From the NCBI GenBank assembly GCA_016928695.1, contig JAFGKF010000299.1, positions 1 through 32,238 of the forward strand: DNA of 32,238 bases, written 5' to 3'. The stretch comes from Candidatus Sumerlaeota bacterium (GTDB taxonomy: Bacteria; Sumerlaeota; Sumerlaeia; JABWBI01). The translations under genes were made by a program, and so were the position numbers. Positions 1 to 7,820 of this stretch are shown in pieces; the stretch's first letter is position 1; each line of letters opens with the position of its first letter. A model generated the notes under the pieces. It worked only from the letters and a program-made list of their open reading frames with translations. It was not told the DNA's origin and ran no database searches.

Positions 1-2
1 CC

Positions 3-737
3 CCCACCGCGACAGAGGTCTGGATGCTCCACAAGCCCCGGGGTGTGGTCACCACAATGCGGGATCCCCAGCGCCGCAAAACGGTCGCGCAGCTTGTCAA
101 GTCCCAGGGGCGGCGTCTCGTCCCTGTGGGGCGACTCGATCTCAACACCACCGGGCTCCTGCTGATGACGGACGATGGGGATCTGGCCTTGCGCTTGACA
201 CATCCGCGCTGGGGCGTAGAGAAGGAGTACCTCGCCACCGTGGAGGGGAGGCCCAGCCGCGCCGCTCTTGCGCGCCTGCGCGAGGGGATCGAGATCGAGG
301 GACGGCGCTCGGCCTTTGTCCGACTGGCCAGGGCCCGCGGCTTCGGCCCGGCCGCCCAGGGCCAGACGCGGTGGCTGGCCACGGTCCACGAGGGGCGGCA
401 CCACCTGGTGCGCCTCCTCTTCGAGGCCGTTGGCCACAAGGTGGTCCGCCTTCACCGGACACGGGTCGGGCCACTGGAGCTGGGCACGCTGGGGCGCGGC
501 GAATCGCGCCGACTCACACCCGAGGAGGTCGCCACACTGCGCCGGGCGGTGGGGCTGAGCGATGGCCAAGAGAAAGTCACCCCCGAGAAAGGGCGCCGCC
601 AGGCGGCCGAACATCGCGTCGCTGCGGCGCGAGATCGACGCGATCGACACCGAGGTGATCGAGCTGCTCAACCGCCGCGCCGTGCTCGCCCAGCGCGTGG
701 GCGAGGCCAAAAGCGTCCGCGGTCAGGCGATGTTTGA
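3..737 (+). CDS. RsuA/RluB-family 23S/16S rRNA pseudouridine synthase, 5'-truncated
   Basis: The reading frame is open to the left edge, so the gene starts outside the window and its usual N-terminal S4 RNA-binding domain is missing here. What is visible is the catalytic domain that isomerises a uridine in rRNA. The conserved opening is LHKPRGVVTT, the active-site motif is GRLDLNTTGLLLMTDDG with the catalytic Asp 39 codons after the Met at 24, and the family C-terminal segment ends near base 553 (LTPEEVATLRRAVGL). After that the frame continues for about 60 codons of Arg/Ala-rich, low-complexity sequence that overlaps the start of pheA by 176 bases. Arg-rich tails occur in RluB proteins, so the tail may be real, but a sequencing frameshift near 550 would instead end the protein there. 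I cannot tell RluB from RsuA or RluE subtype without the N-terminus. Confidence 0.85.
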   Translation, partial: PTATEVWMLHKPRGVVTTMRDPQRRKTVAQLVKSQGRRLVPVGRLDLNTTGLLLMTDDGDLALRLTHPRWGVEKEYLATVEGRPSRAALARLREGIEIEGRRSAFVRLARARGFGPAAQGQTRWLATVHEGRHHLVRLLFEAVGHKVVRLHRTRVGPLELGTLGRGESRRLTPEEVATLRRAVGLSDGQEKVTPEKGRRQAAEHRVAAARDRRDRHRGDRAAQPPRRARPARGRGQKRPRSGDV

Positions 738-1680
738 CCCGGCGCGGCAGCGTCAGATTCTCCGCCGCCTCGCCAAGCGCAATCCCGGCCCCTACCCCAC
801 GCTCTCGCTCCAGCGCGTCTGGACCGAGATCATGGGCGCCTGCCTCAGCCTCGAGCAGCCGCTGCGCGTCGGATACCTCGGGCCGGAGTCCTCCTTCAGC
901 CACCTCGCCGCGATCCACGAGTTCGGGCACGCGATGGATCTCCGGCCCTATGTCTCCATCAGCGACATCTTCCACGCCGTCGAGAAGGAGCACCTCGACT
1001 GCGGCGTCGTCCCCATCGAGAACTCCACCGAGGGGATCGTCCACTTCACGATGGACAGCTTCCTCGACTCGCCGCTCAAGATCTGCTCCGAGCTCCTGCT
1101 GCGCATCCGCCTGAGCCTGCTCGCCAAGGGGACGCTCGGAAAAATCAAGAGGGTCTACAGCCATCCCCAGCCCTTCCGGCAGTGCCACCGCTGGCTGCGC
1201 GAGAACCTCCCCCAGGCCAAGCTCGTCGAGGTCTCCTCGACGGCGAAGGGCTCCGAGCTCGCCGCGCGCACCTCCGACGCCGCCTCGATCGGGTCGGTCG
1301 TCGCCGCGGAGAAGTACGGCCTCAAGATCATCGCCGAGGGGATCGAGGACGACGCGGACAACACCACCCGCTTCCTCGTCATCAGCCCGATGCACCCCGG
1401 CCCCAGCGGCGACGACAAGACGTCGATCATGTTCACCCTGCGCGACAAGCCGGGGGCGCTCGTCTCCGTGCTCGAGCCGCTCGACCGAAAGGGGATCAAC
1501 ATGACGAACATCGACGTCCGCCCCTCACGCCGCCGCGCGTTCGACTACGTCTTCTTCATCGACCTGGAGGGTCACATCGAGGAGCGCCGCGTGGCCGACG
1601 CCATCGAGCAGATGCACGACCACTGCGTGATGGTCAAGGTCCTGGGCTCCTACCCCCGACAGGCGGTGAGAACAGGCTGA
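562..1680 (+). CDS. pheA: Bifunctional chorismate mutase / prephenate dehydratase (P-protein)
   Basis: Converts chorismate to prephenate and then to phenylpyruvate, the committed branch to phenylalanine, in the cytoplasm. The 372-residue protein has an AroQ-type chorismate mutase helix bundle at about 18-100 (LRREIDAIDTEVIELLNRRA), a prephenate dehydratase domain at about 103-280 (GYLGPESSFSHLAA, GVVPIENSTEGIV), the catalytic TRF motif at T269-F271, and a C-terminal ACT domain from about 290 (DKPGALVSVLEPL, then NIDVRPS in place of the classical ESRPS), which normally binds phenylalanine for feedback inhibition. Length and domain order are as expected. The ATG at 562 leaves a short basic leader before the mutase domain. 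It is followed 36 bases later by hisC and then tyrA, an aromatic amino acid block. Confidence 0.95.
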   Translation: MAKRKSPPRKGAARRPNIASLRREIDAIDTEVIELLNRRAVLAQRVGEAKSVRGQAMFDPARQRQILRRLAKRNPGPYPTLSLQRVWTEIMGACLSLEQPLRVGYLGPESSFSHLAAIHEFGHAMDLRPYVSISDIFHAVEKEHLDCGVVPIENSTEGIVHFTMDSFLDSPLKICSELLLRIRLSLLAKGTLGKIKRVYSHPQPFRQCHRWLRENLPQAKLVEVSSTAKGSELAARTSDAASIGSVVAAEKYGLKIIAEGIEDDADNTTRFLVISPMHPGPSGDDKTSIMFTLRDKPGALVSVLEPLDRKGINMTNIDVRPSRRRAFDYVFFIDLEGHIEERRVADAIEQMHDHCVMVKVLGSYPRQAVRTG

Positions 1681-1716
1681 GCGCCGCCGCCGCCCATCTC
1701 CACTGATCGAGGCACC

Positions 1717-2823
1717 ATGATTCCCCTGAACCCCCATCTCGCCTCCCTTCAGCCCTACCCTCCCGGCAAGCCGATCGAGGAGGTCAAGCGCGAGCTCGGG
1801 CTCGACCGCGTGATCAAGCTGGCGAGCAACGAAAACCCCCTGGGGCCGAGCCCGAGGGCCATCGAGGCGCTGCGCGCCACCGCCTCCGAGCTCCACCTCT
1901 ACCCCGAGGGCCATGCCCACGAGCTCCGCCATGCGCTGAGCGAGGCTCTGGGTGTCGCCCCCGAGCGCCTGATCTTCGGCAACGGCAGCGACGAGATCCT
2001 GATGCTCGTGGCGCTGACTTTCCTCCGCCCAGGCACCAACCTGATCATGAGCCGGCACGGCTTCATCCGGCCACTGCAGCACGCGACGCTGGTGGGGGCG
2101 GAGACAAAGGTGATCGACGTCATCCCCCGCAACTGCGAGCAGGACGTCGAGGCGATGGCCTTCGCCATCGACGGCTCGACGCGCGCCGTCTACCTCGCGA
2201 ATCCGAACAACCCCACGGGCGACCTGGTCCACCACGAGCGCGTCCGCGGCCTGCTCGCCCATGTGCCGAGCGACTGCCTCTTCCTCTGCGACGCCGCGTA
2301 CCACGAGTACTGCGCGGACCGGGAGGAGTACCAGGACCCCCTCGAGTGGATCGACGAGTTCCCGAACATGCTTGTTCTCCGCACGTTCTCGAAGGCCTAT
2401 GGCCTCGCGGGGCTCCGCTGCGGCTACGCGGTGGGCCACCCCGATGTGATCCGTGAGATCGAGCGCGTGCGCCCCCCCTTCAACGTGACGCGCTCCGCGC
2501 AGGTCGGTGCGCTCGCCGCCCTCGGGGATCAGGGGCACATCGACCGCGGCATCGAGGTCAATCGGGCGGGCATGGTGCAGCTCGAGCGGGGACTCGCCCC
2601 GCTCGACGTCACCGTGATCCCCTCGGCGGGCAACTTCCTGCTCGTCGACGTCCACCGCCCCTGCGGACCCGTCTTCGAGGCGCTCCTGCGCCGCGGTGTG
2701 ATCGTGCGCCCGATGGCGGGCTACAGCCTGCCGTCCTGCGTGCGTGTGAGCATCGGCACGGAGGAGCAGAACGCGATTTTCCTCGGAGCCCTCGAGGAGA
2801 CCCTGAGCGAGGCGAAGCCATGA
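1717..2823 (+). CDS. hisC: HisC-type aminotransferase (histidinol-phosphate / aromatic aminotransferase)
   Basis: A fold-type I PLP aminotransferase of 368 residues. The HisC-family signatures are visible: KLASNENPLGPSP near the N-terminus, YLANPNNPTG in the middle, and TFSKAYGLAGLRCGYAV with the PLP-binding lysine at K226. The family converts imidazole-acetol phosphate to histidinol phosphate, but many members also transaminate phenylpyruvate and hydroxyphenylpyruvate or prephenate. Lying between pheA and tyrA, and overlapping tyrA by ATGA, it most likely supplies the aminotransferase step for phenylalanine and tyrosine, possibly serving histidine as well. No other his genes are in view, so the substrate is inferred from context. 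Confidence 0.88.
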   Translation: MIPLNPHLASLQPYPPGKPIEEVKRELGLDRVIKLASNENPLGPSPRAIEALRATASELHLYPEGHAHELRHALSEALGVAPERLIFGNGSDEILMLVALTFLRPGTNLIMSRHGFIRPLQHATLVGAETKVIDVIPRNCEQDVEAMAFAIDGSTRAVYLANPNNPTGDLVHHERVRGLLAHVPSDCLFLCDAAYHEYCADREEYQDPLEWIDEFPNMLVLRTFSKAYGLAGLRCGYAVGHPDVIREIERVRPPFNVTRSAQVGALAALGDQGHIDRGIEVNRAGMVQLERGLAPLDVTVIPSAGNFLLVDVHRPCGPVFEALLRRGVIVRPMAGYSLPSCVRVSIGTEEQNAIFLGALEETLSEAKP

Positions 2824-3701
2824 TGGATCGCGCCCCCTATCACGAGAACGTGACGATCATCGGCGTGGGGCTGCTCGGCGCCTCGCTGGGCATGGCGATC
2901 CGCCGCCACAACTTGGCGCGGCGGATCACCGGCTGCGGCCGGAACCGGCAGCGGCTGCTCGACGCGAGGAGCCAGGGGGCGATCGACGCCGTGTCGACCG
3001 ATCTCTCCGAGGCCGTCTCCAGCTCCGATCTCATCATCCTCTGCACCCCCGTGCAGCACATCATCGAGAACCTGCCGACGGTCATGCGCGCGGCCGAGCC
3101 CGGCGCGCTCGTGACCGATGTCGGTTCGACCAAGGGCGCCATCCTCCGCGTCGCGGCGAGCATCGAGGAGCGCGGCGTGACCTTCATCGGATCTCATCCG
3201 ATGGCGGGCAGCGATCGCACGGGCCATGAGCACGGCACACCCGATCTCTACGAGGGCGCGACGACGTTCATCACGGTCGAGGAGACGACGCCGAAAGACA
3301 AGGTGGCCGAGGTCTCCCAGCTCTGGCGCTCCGTCGGCGCCCGGGCCGTGCTCATCCACCCCGAGCGCCACGACCGGCTGGTCGCGGCGATCAGCCACCT
3401 CCCCCACCTGCTGGCCGTCGCCACCGTGCGGATGGTCAGCGAGGTGCACGACGACGAGAATTTCCTGCGCTGGGTGATCGGCGGGGGATTCCGCGACACC
3501 ACACGCATCGCGAAGGGGTCCTCTGAGATGTGGCGTGACATCTGCGCCACCAATCCCCAGGCGATCGTCGAGGCGATCGACGCGCTCCTGGAGAAGATGC
3601 AGGAGATCCGACACGAGATCGCATCGACCGACATGCGGGAGCTCACAGCCATGCTGGAAGAGGCCCGCCGCTACCGCGAGGGATTGGAGGACGAGGCGTG
3701 A
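2820..3701 (+). CDS. tyrA: Prephenate dehydrogenase
   Basis: Oxidative decarboxylation of prephenate to 4-hydroxyphenylpyruvate with NAD(P), the tyrosine branch. The 293-residue protein opens with a Rossmann nucleotide-binding loop (IGVGLLGASLG, residues 14-24), carries VTDVGSTKG and the family hallmark GSHPMAGSDRTG around residue 120-135, and ends with the helical dimerisation domain (FRDTTRIAKGS and following). There is no fused chorismate mutase and no ACT domain. The ATG overlaps the hisC stop in an ATGA, implying translational coupling. A second ATG directly follows the first, so the exact start may be one codon later. Confidence 0.94.
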   Translation: MMDRAPYHENVTIIGVGLLGASLGMAIRRHNLARRITGCGRNRQRLLDARSQGAIDAVSTDLSEAVSSSDLIILCTPVQHIIENLPTVMRAAEPGALVTDVGSTKGAILRVAASIEERGVTFIGSHPMAGSDRTGHEHGTPDLYEGATTFITVEETTPKDKVAEVSQLWRSVGARAVLIHPERHDRLVAAISHLPHLLAVATVRMVSEVHDDENFLRWVIGGGFRDTTRIAKGSSEMWRDICATNPQAIVEAIDALLEKMQEIRHEIASTDMRELTAMLEEARRYREGLEDEA

Positions 3702-5377
3702 ATCACCCCGTGCGTGCCCTGGCTCTGGCGCTGCTCGCCGCTCTGGCCGCACCGCTCGCGGCGCAGTCCTTTCCCATCACCGCCATCGATCCCTCGGGCG
3801 AGGGTGAGTTCCCCGGCTCGCGGGGTCCCGACCAGATGATCGTCTACACCCCCGCCTATGACCACCCGACGACGGGGACCAATCCCTGGGGCTCGGAGGC
3901 CGTCGTCTCCGGCGGCGTGGTTGTCAGCGTGGGGACAAACGACTCGGCGATCCCCGAGGACGGTTTTGTCGTCTCGGGGCACGGCGTGGCGCGCGACTGG
4001 ATCAACACGAATCTGGCGCCCGGCTATCCCGTGATCCACGACGGGACCGAGGTCCGCATCGACGATTCCCCCGCGGGGCAGTTCGCTCTGCTGATGTGGC
4101 GTCTCGGCGATCTCCGCTCCAGGCTCGATGCCCTCGCGGCGAGCGGCGCTCCGGCGGAGACCCTCGGCGGACTGCGGGCGGCCATCGACGATCTCGAGAA
4201 TCTCATCTATCTCTCACCGGGGGTTGCCATGGATCAGCGCGCCGAGGAGGCCCGTGAGATCGAGTCGGCGATCTGGGATCTGGAGCTGGGACAGATCCCC
4301 TCACCCGAGGGCGAGGTCCGAGGCGTCTGGCACCGCCTGAGCGAGACGACGCCCGGGGCGATCACTCAGCTGGTGGAGGAGCTGGAAGCGGCGCATGTGA
4401 ACGCCTTCTTCCCCGAGACGATCTACGGCTCGCAGGCGATCTTCGCCGATGAGACCGGGCTCTACCCCCTTTTCCAGCACTTCGAGGGGCACGACGCGCT
4501 CGCCCAGATCATCGAGGAGTGCCACGCGCGCGGCATCGAGGTCCACGCCTGGGTCCACTGCTTCTTCATCGGAGTGCAGGGGAATCAGGACGAGCCTCCG
4601 CTTCTCGCCGAGAGTCACCCGCAGTGGCTCCAGAGCGACCGCGAGGGACGCCAGGTGTCGATCGACGAGGCGGATTACATGTTCATCAATCCCGCCCAGC
4701 CTGAGGTGCGGCGGGCGCTGATCGACGCCTACGTCTCACTCGTTGAGAGATACGATCTCGATGGCCTTCAGCTCGACTACATCCGTTATCCCAACCATCA
4801 GTCATGGCAGCGGGGATGGGACTATTCCGAGTTCACCCGGACGCAGGTCACCCGAGATCTCGATTTTGATCCCATGGAAATCGCTCCCGACACGCACCCC
4901 GAGCAGTGGGCCCGGTGGCTCGCATGGCGCGAGGGGGTCATCACCTCGTTCGTCGAGGAGGCGAGCGGGGCGATCCGCGCCGCGCGGCCCGAGATCTTCC
5001 TGAGCGCCGACATCTTCCCGGGCATTGAGTACGCCGTGGAGGTCAAGGGGCAGAACTGGGCCGACTGGGGCCAGCGCGGCCTCGTCGACGCGATCATCCC
5101 GATGGCCTACACCACCGACCCGGCCGACGTGGCCGATGCCGTCAGCGAGATGCATCGGCTGCTTCCGGAGGCAGGGCCGTTCGCCATCGCACTCGGGCCC
5201 TTCCTGGGCCTCTCGCCCCGGCAGCTGATCGACCAGATCCGCGCCGCGCGCGGAGCCAGCTCGACCGGGCAGATCCTCTTCTGCTGGGATCGTCTGACCC
5301 CCGAGGCGCGCCGAGCGCTCGCCCTTGGTCCATGGCGCAGCGGCGGCGCCCCCGACTGGATGGAGGAGTCGCTCTGA
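3698..5377 (+). CDS. Secreted GHL10/DUF187-type glycoside hydrolase-like protein (DigH-like)
   Basis: A 559-residue exported protein. It starts at GTG, overlapping the tyrA stop as GTGA. Residues 1-22 are a signal peptide ending in LAAQS. Residues about 25-130 form an N-terminal domain with a glycine-rich GFVVSGHG segment, reminiscent of phosphodiester-glycosidase-like modules. From about 205 (EVRGVWHRLSE) onward is a TIM-barrel GHL10 domain with the characteristic YDLDGLQLDYIRYP, in which D355 and D360 are candidate active-site acids, and IIPMAYTTDP near the end. Relatives such as E. coli DigH act on denuded glycan strands of peptidoglycan, so a cell-wall role is plausible. Its position behind tyrA is probably co-transcription, not pathway linkage. 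No lipobox is seen, unlike DigH. Confidence 0.82.
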   Translation: MNHPVRALALALLAALAAPLAAQSFPITAIDPSGEGEFPGSRGPDQMIVYTPAYDHPTTGTNPWGSEAVVSGGVVVSVGTNDSAIPEDGFVVSGHGVARDWINTNLAPGYPVIHDGTEVRIDDSPAGQFALLMWRLGDLRSRLDALAASGAPAETLGGLRAAIDDLENLIYLSPGVAMDQRAEEAREIESAIWDLELGQIPSPEGEVRGVWHRLSETTPGAITQLVEELEAAHVNAFFPETIYGSQAIFADETGLYPLFQHFEGHDALAQIIEECHARGIEVHAWVHCFFIGVQGNQDEPPLLAESHPQWLQSDREGRQVSIDEADYMFINPAQPEVRRALIDAYVSLVERYDLDGLQLDYIRYPNHQSWQRGWDYSEFTRTQVTRDLDFDPMEIAPDTHPEQWARWLAWREGVITSFVEEASGAIRAARPEIFLSADIFPGIEYAVEVKGQNWADWGQRGLVDAIIPMAYTTDPADVADAVSEMHRLLPEAGPFAIALGPFLGLSPRQLIDQIRAARGASSTGQILFCWDRLTPEARRALALGPWRSGGAPDWMEESL

Positions 5378-5592
5378 TGCTGAGGAAGATCAAGGGACTC
5401 TTCGGCGGCGGCTCCAGGAGGGAGAGAATTCCCTGCCCCACCTGCGAGGGCACTGGGCAAGCCACCTGCCTCCGCTGCGGCGGCTCGGGCCTCCTCTCGA
5501 TCCCCAATCAGACTCTCGACTGCCCCGAGTGCGGGAAGACGGGAAAGCTTCCCTGCCCCGCGTGCCGCGGGACAGGTCAAGTCGTCAAGTGA
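5377..5592 (+). CDS. Small DnaJ-type zinc-finger protein without J domain
   Basis: A 71-residue protein whose ATG shares one base with the preceding stop (TGATG), so it is probably translated by re-initiation. After a short basic leader (MLRKIKGLFGGGSRRER) it consists of four CxxCxGxG-type repeats: CPTCEGTG, CLRCGGSG, CPECGKTG and CPACRGTG. This is the two-zinc-site pattern of the cysteine-rich region of DnaJ, but no J domain or substrate-binding domains are present. Stand-alone proteins of this kind are known for disulfide/holdase or assembly roles, and the substrate here is unknown. Its last 16 bases overlap the end of the convergent FliB-like gene. Confidence 0.85.
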   Translation: MLRKIKGLFGGGSRRERIPCPTCEGTGQATCLRCGGSGLLSIPNQTLDCPECGKTGKLPCPACRGTGQVVK

Positions 5593-6734
5593 TCTGAGAC
5601 ATCGAGCTCTCTCCGATCGCACAGGGCCGTGAACAGCTCCCGCGACATGCGGTGAACGAGCAGCAGGTCGGAGTCGCGGATCGCCTCCCGCAGCAGATCG
5701 CGATCGAGTGGGCGCCCCGCCTCCTCGCACCGCAGTGCGGCGTGGACGCGGAGGCTCGCATGCGCGGCGATCACGGCGAAGAGCGCGCTTCGCATCCCCT
5801 GCCCCTGATAGGCGATCCAGTTCGCGAAGGCCTTCGACGCGAGATAGCGCCGGATCGGCCCCTGAAACTCCAACCAGTGTGGCTGAACCGATCGGCCGAG
5901 GTGATCGGCGAAGTGATCCAGGCATGGAGGGGGACCAATCTGAGCGGAGGGGGGGATGCAGTGGAGGAGCTCACGGAAAATCGCCTCTGTGCTCTCGATC
6001 CCCAATCCATGGGAGCCAGACTCTGAGGGGCGCCCCTCATCACAGCAGCGCCGCAGGTGCTCACTGAATTCGCCATCACTCTCGCGCCACGAGCGGATCA
6101 TCTCCCCCTGTGCTGCGAGCAGCCCCAGCGCCTGCTCGGGGGTGAGGTCGCCGCGGGCGAGCGTCGCGACCATGTGGCGTTCCCAGTGAGCGTGATCCTC
6201 CCAGCGCATCAGGGCGTCGGGGCAAATCATCGGTGGAAGTGCCTCGCGCGCATCGAGCCCCTCCCACGTCTCTCTCTCGGAGAGGATGGGGGGATTGACC
6301 ACGATCGCCAGGGGCCTGTCCTCCCGGAACAGCATCTCCGCGGCGGTGGGGCAGAGATGCGAGAGCGTGACCGACACACCCAGGGGGTGCAGGACGCAGA
6401 TCCGTGGAAAGTGCTGACACTCCGAGGGGAGAGCGCTGTGTCCCGCCTGGCGGTGAATCGCGCAGAGACCGCTGTCCTCGAGGAAGACGCACCGCCCGCC
6501 CCGTGTGCCGAGCAGCGCCGAGCGGCTCTCGGGGAGCTCGTCACATCTCTCGAAGAGCACCTCGGGATCGGTCTCCCCGCCCGGCACCGCGATCCTTCCC
6601 TCTGCCATGAGCCGGGTGATGTGCTGGCGCACGGACCGCTCCACCGGGATGCGCCACCCCGATGCGCAGCAGAGACTGGTCCCTGCGCAGCGGTAGTCCA
6701 CGTGGATCGAGAGGGCGTGGAGGGTCGGGCCCAT
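5577..6734 (-). CDS. FliB-like / YkgJ-superfamily cysteine-cluster protein (putative lysine N-methylase)
   Basis: A 385-residue soluble protein with the cysteine layout of the FliB (flagellin lysine-N-methylase) and YkgJ families. It has YRCAGTSLCCASGWRI (C16, C22, C23), CVFLEDSGLCAIH (C82, C91), LPSECQHFPR (C106), C113 and LSHLCPTAAEML (C128). These cysteines probably bind a metal or Fe-S cluster. FliB proteins methylate flagellin lysines in Salmonella, and a flagellar operon lies a few kilobases away, but no flagellin gene is in the window. The C-terminal two-thirds is helical and poorly conserved. It starts 12 bases after the deoxyhypusine-synthase-like gene and is the last gene of a four-gene minus-strand run. 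Methylase activity is inferred from family resemblance only. Confidence 0.72.
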   Translation of the reverse strand: MGPTLHALSIHVDYRCAGTSLCCASGWRIPVERSVRQHITRLMAEGRIAVPGGETDPEVLFERCDELPESRSALLGTRGGRCVFLEDSGLCAIHRQAGHSALPSECQHFPRICVLHPLGVSVTLSHLCPTAAEMLFREDRPLAIVVNPPILSERETWEGLDAREALPPMICPDALMRWEDHAHWERHMVATLARGDLTPEQALGLLAAQGEMIRSWRESDGEFSEHLRRCCDEGRPSESGSHGLGIESTEAIFRELLHCIPPSAQIGPPPCLDHFADHLGRSVQPHWLEFQGPIRRYLASKAFANWIAYQGQGMRSALFAVIAAHASLRVHAALRCEEAGRPLDRDLLREAIRDSDLLLVHRMSRELFTALCDRRELDVSDHLTT

Positions 6735-6746
6735 GCCCGGGGGGTC

Positions 6747-7754
6747 TCAGCGCGACCGCAGGCGCTCGATCACAGCGGCGACGATCAGGGGCAGCGCGAT
6801 GGTCACGTCGCACTTGACCGTGACAGCCGTGTTGCGCGGATCGTATTTGCCCCAGCTGATCGACTCACTGATCGTGCACCCGCTCATCCCGCCGTAGACG
6901 GGGGTGTCGGTTGTGATGTGGATGCCATAGCGATAGCCGGGGAACTTGCGGACAAAGGTGCCGATCGGGACATGGAGATACTCGAGCAGCGGAGTCACCT
7001 GCTGCGCCCAGTTGCGGGGCACGCCGCCGCCGCAGATGACGATGCCGCTGACCTCGACCTCTCTCATCATCTCGGCGAAGGCCATGTTGTCGCTGAGTCC
7101 GTCCCAGATGATCTGCTCCTCCTCACCGCGCTGGCTGTTGAAGCTGTTGATCAGGAGGCCCAGCTCGGAGTCATTCAGCGCGGGGATGAAGATGGGGACG
7201 CCTCTCTCCCGCGCGGTCGAGAGCAGGCAGGGCTCTGTCACAGCCTCGCCTGCGAAGGCGCAGATCTCCGGCGAGGTCCGCCGCCCGGCGATCTCCCCCA
7301 GGCGCCTGTGCATCGCGAGAGCCGTCCGCTGAAAGGCGTCGTCGGTGATGTACGTGTCGTAGACGCGGTTGATGAAGGCGTCGCGGAGATCCGTGTCGGA
7401 TCGGAGGTTGCACCGCTGCCAGTGGTGATGGCCCATCCCCTCGACGAGGTCGTGCGAGACGTTCGCCCCCGTCGAGATGATCACGTCGACCATCCCCTCG
7501 CTGACCATCTCCATCAGGACGCGCTTGAGGCCCCCCGGGATCAGTGCACCCGCCAGCGTCAGGACCTTGAAGACGCCGGGCTCCGCGCACATCTCGGTGA
7601 GAATCTCGGCTGCGCGGCTCAGTGTGCGCGCCTGAAACGACATGCCGCCAAGGGCGGCCAGCAGCGCGTCGCAGCCCGTGTGCTCCGAGGGCACCATCCC
7701 TGTCACGGGGCCGGTGAGCTCGGCTCTCTCTCTCAGACTCTGTGTTTCACTCAT
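6747..7754 (-). CDS. Deoxyhypusine-synthase-like protein (NAD/polyamine-dependent transferase family)
   Basis: A 335-residue protein clearly of the deoxyhypusine synthase family. It has GGMSFQARTLSRAAEI, LAGALIPGGLK, VIISTGANVSHDLVEGMGHH (NAD-binding region), FIPALNDSELG and the C-terminal ESISWGKYDP with the active-site lysine at K303. Eukaryotic and archaeal enzymes move an aminobutyl group from spermidine to a lysine of eIF5A. Bacteria lack eIF5A, and bacterial homologues are thought to act in polyamine metabolism, for example homospermidine-type synthesis, or on unknown acceptors. The catalytic lysine is kept, so I expect an active enzyme. It lies 66 bases downstream of the M48 protease gene and 12 bases before the FliB-like gene. 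No clear Shine-Dalgarno sequence precedes its ATG. Confidence 0.88.
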   Translation of the reverse strand: MSETQSLRERAELTGPVTGMVPSEHTGCDALLAALGGMSFQARTLSRAAEILTEMCAEPGVFKVLTLAGALIPGGLKRVLMEMVSEGMVDVIISTGANVSHDLVEGMGHHHWQRCNLRSDTDLRDAFINRVYDTYITDDAFQRTALAMHRRLGEIAGRRTSPEICAFAGEAVTEPCLLSTARERGVPIFIPALNDSELGLLINSFNSQRGEEEQIIWDGLSDNMAFAEMMREVEVSGIVICGGGVPRNWAQQVTPLLEYLHVPIGTFVRKFPGYRYGIHITTDTPVYGGMSGCTISESISWGKYDPRNTAVTVKCDVTIALPLIVAAVIERLRSR

Positions 7755-7820
7755 GATGTGACACAGTTGGGATGACAGCGGGGTCTTTGTAAAGGGCGAA
7801 TTCTGAGAGGCGAGAGAGCG

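Noticed and set aside
6057-7775. 572-codon open frame on the plus strand
   Set aside because: It lies antisense to the deoxyhypusine-synthase-like and FliB-like genes, both well supported. Long antisense frames are expected at this GC content.
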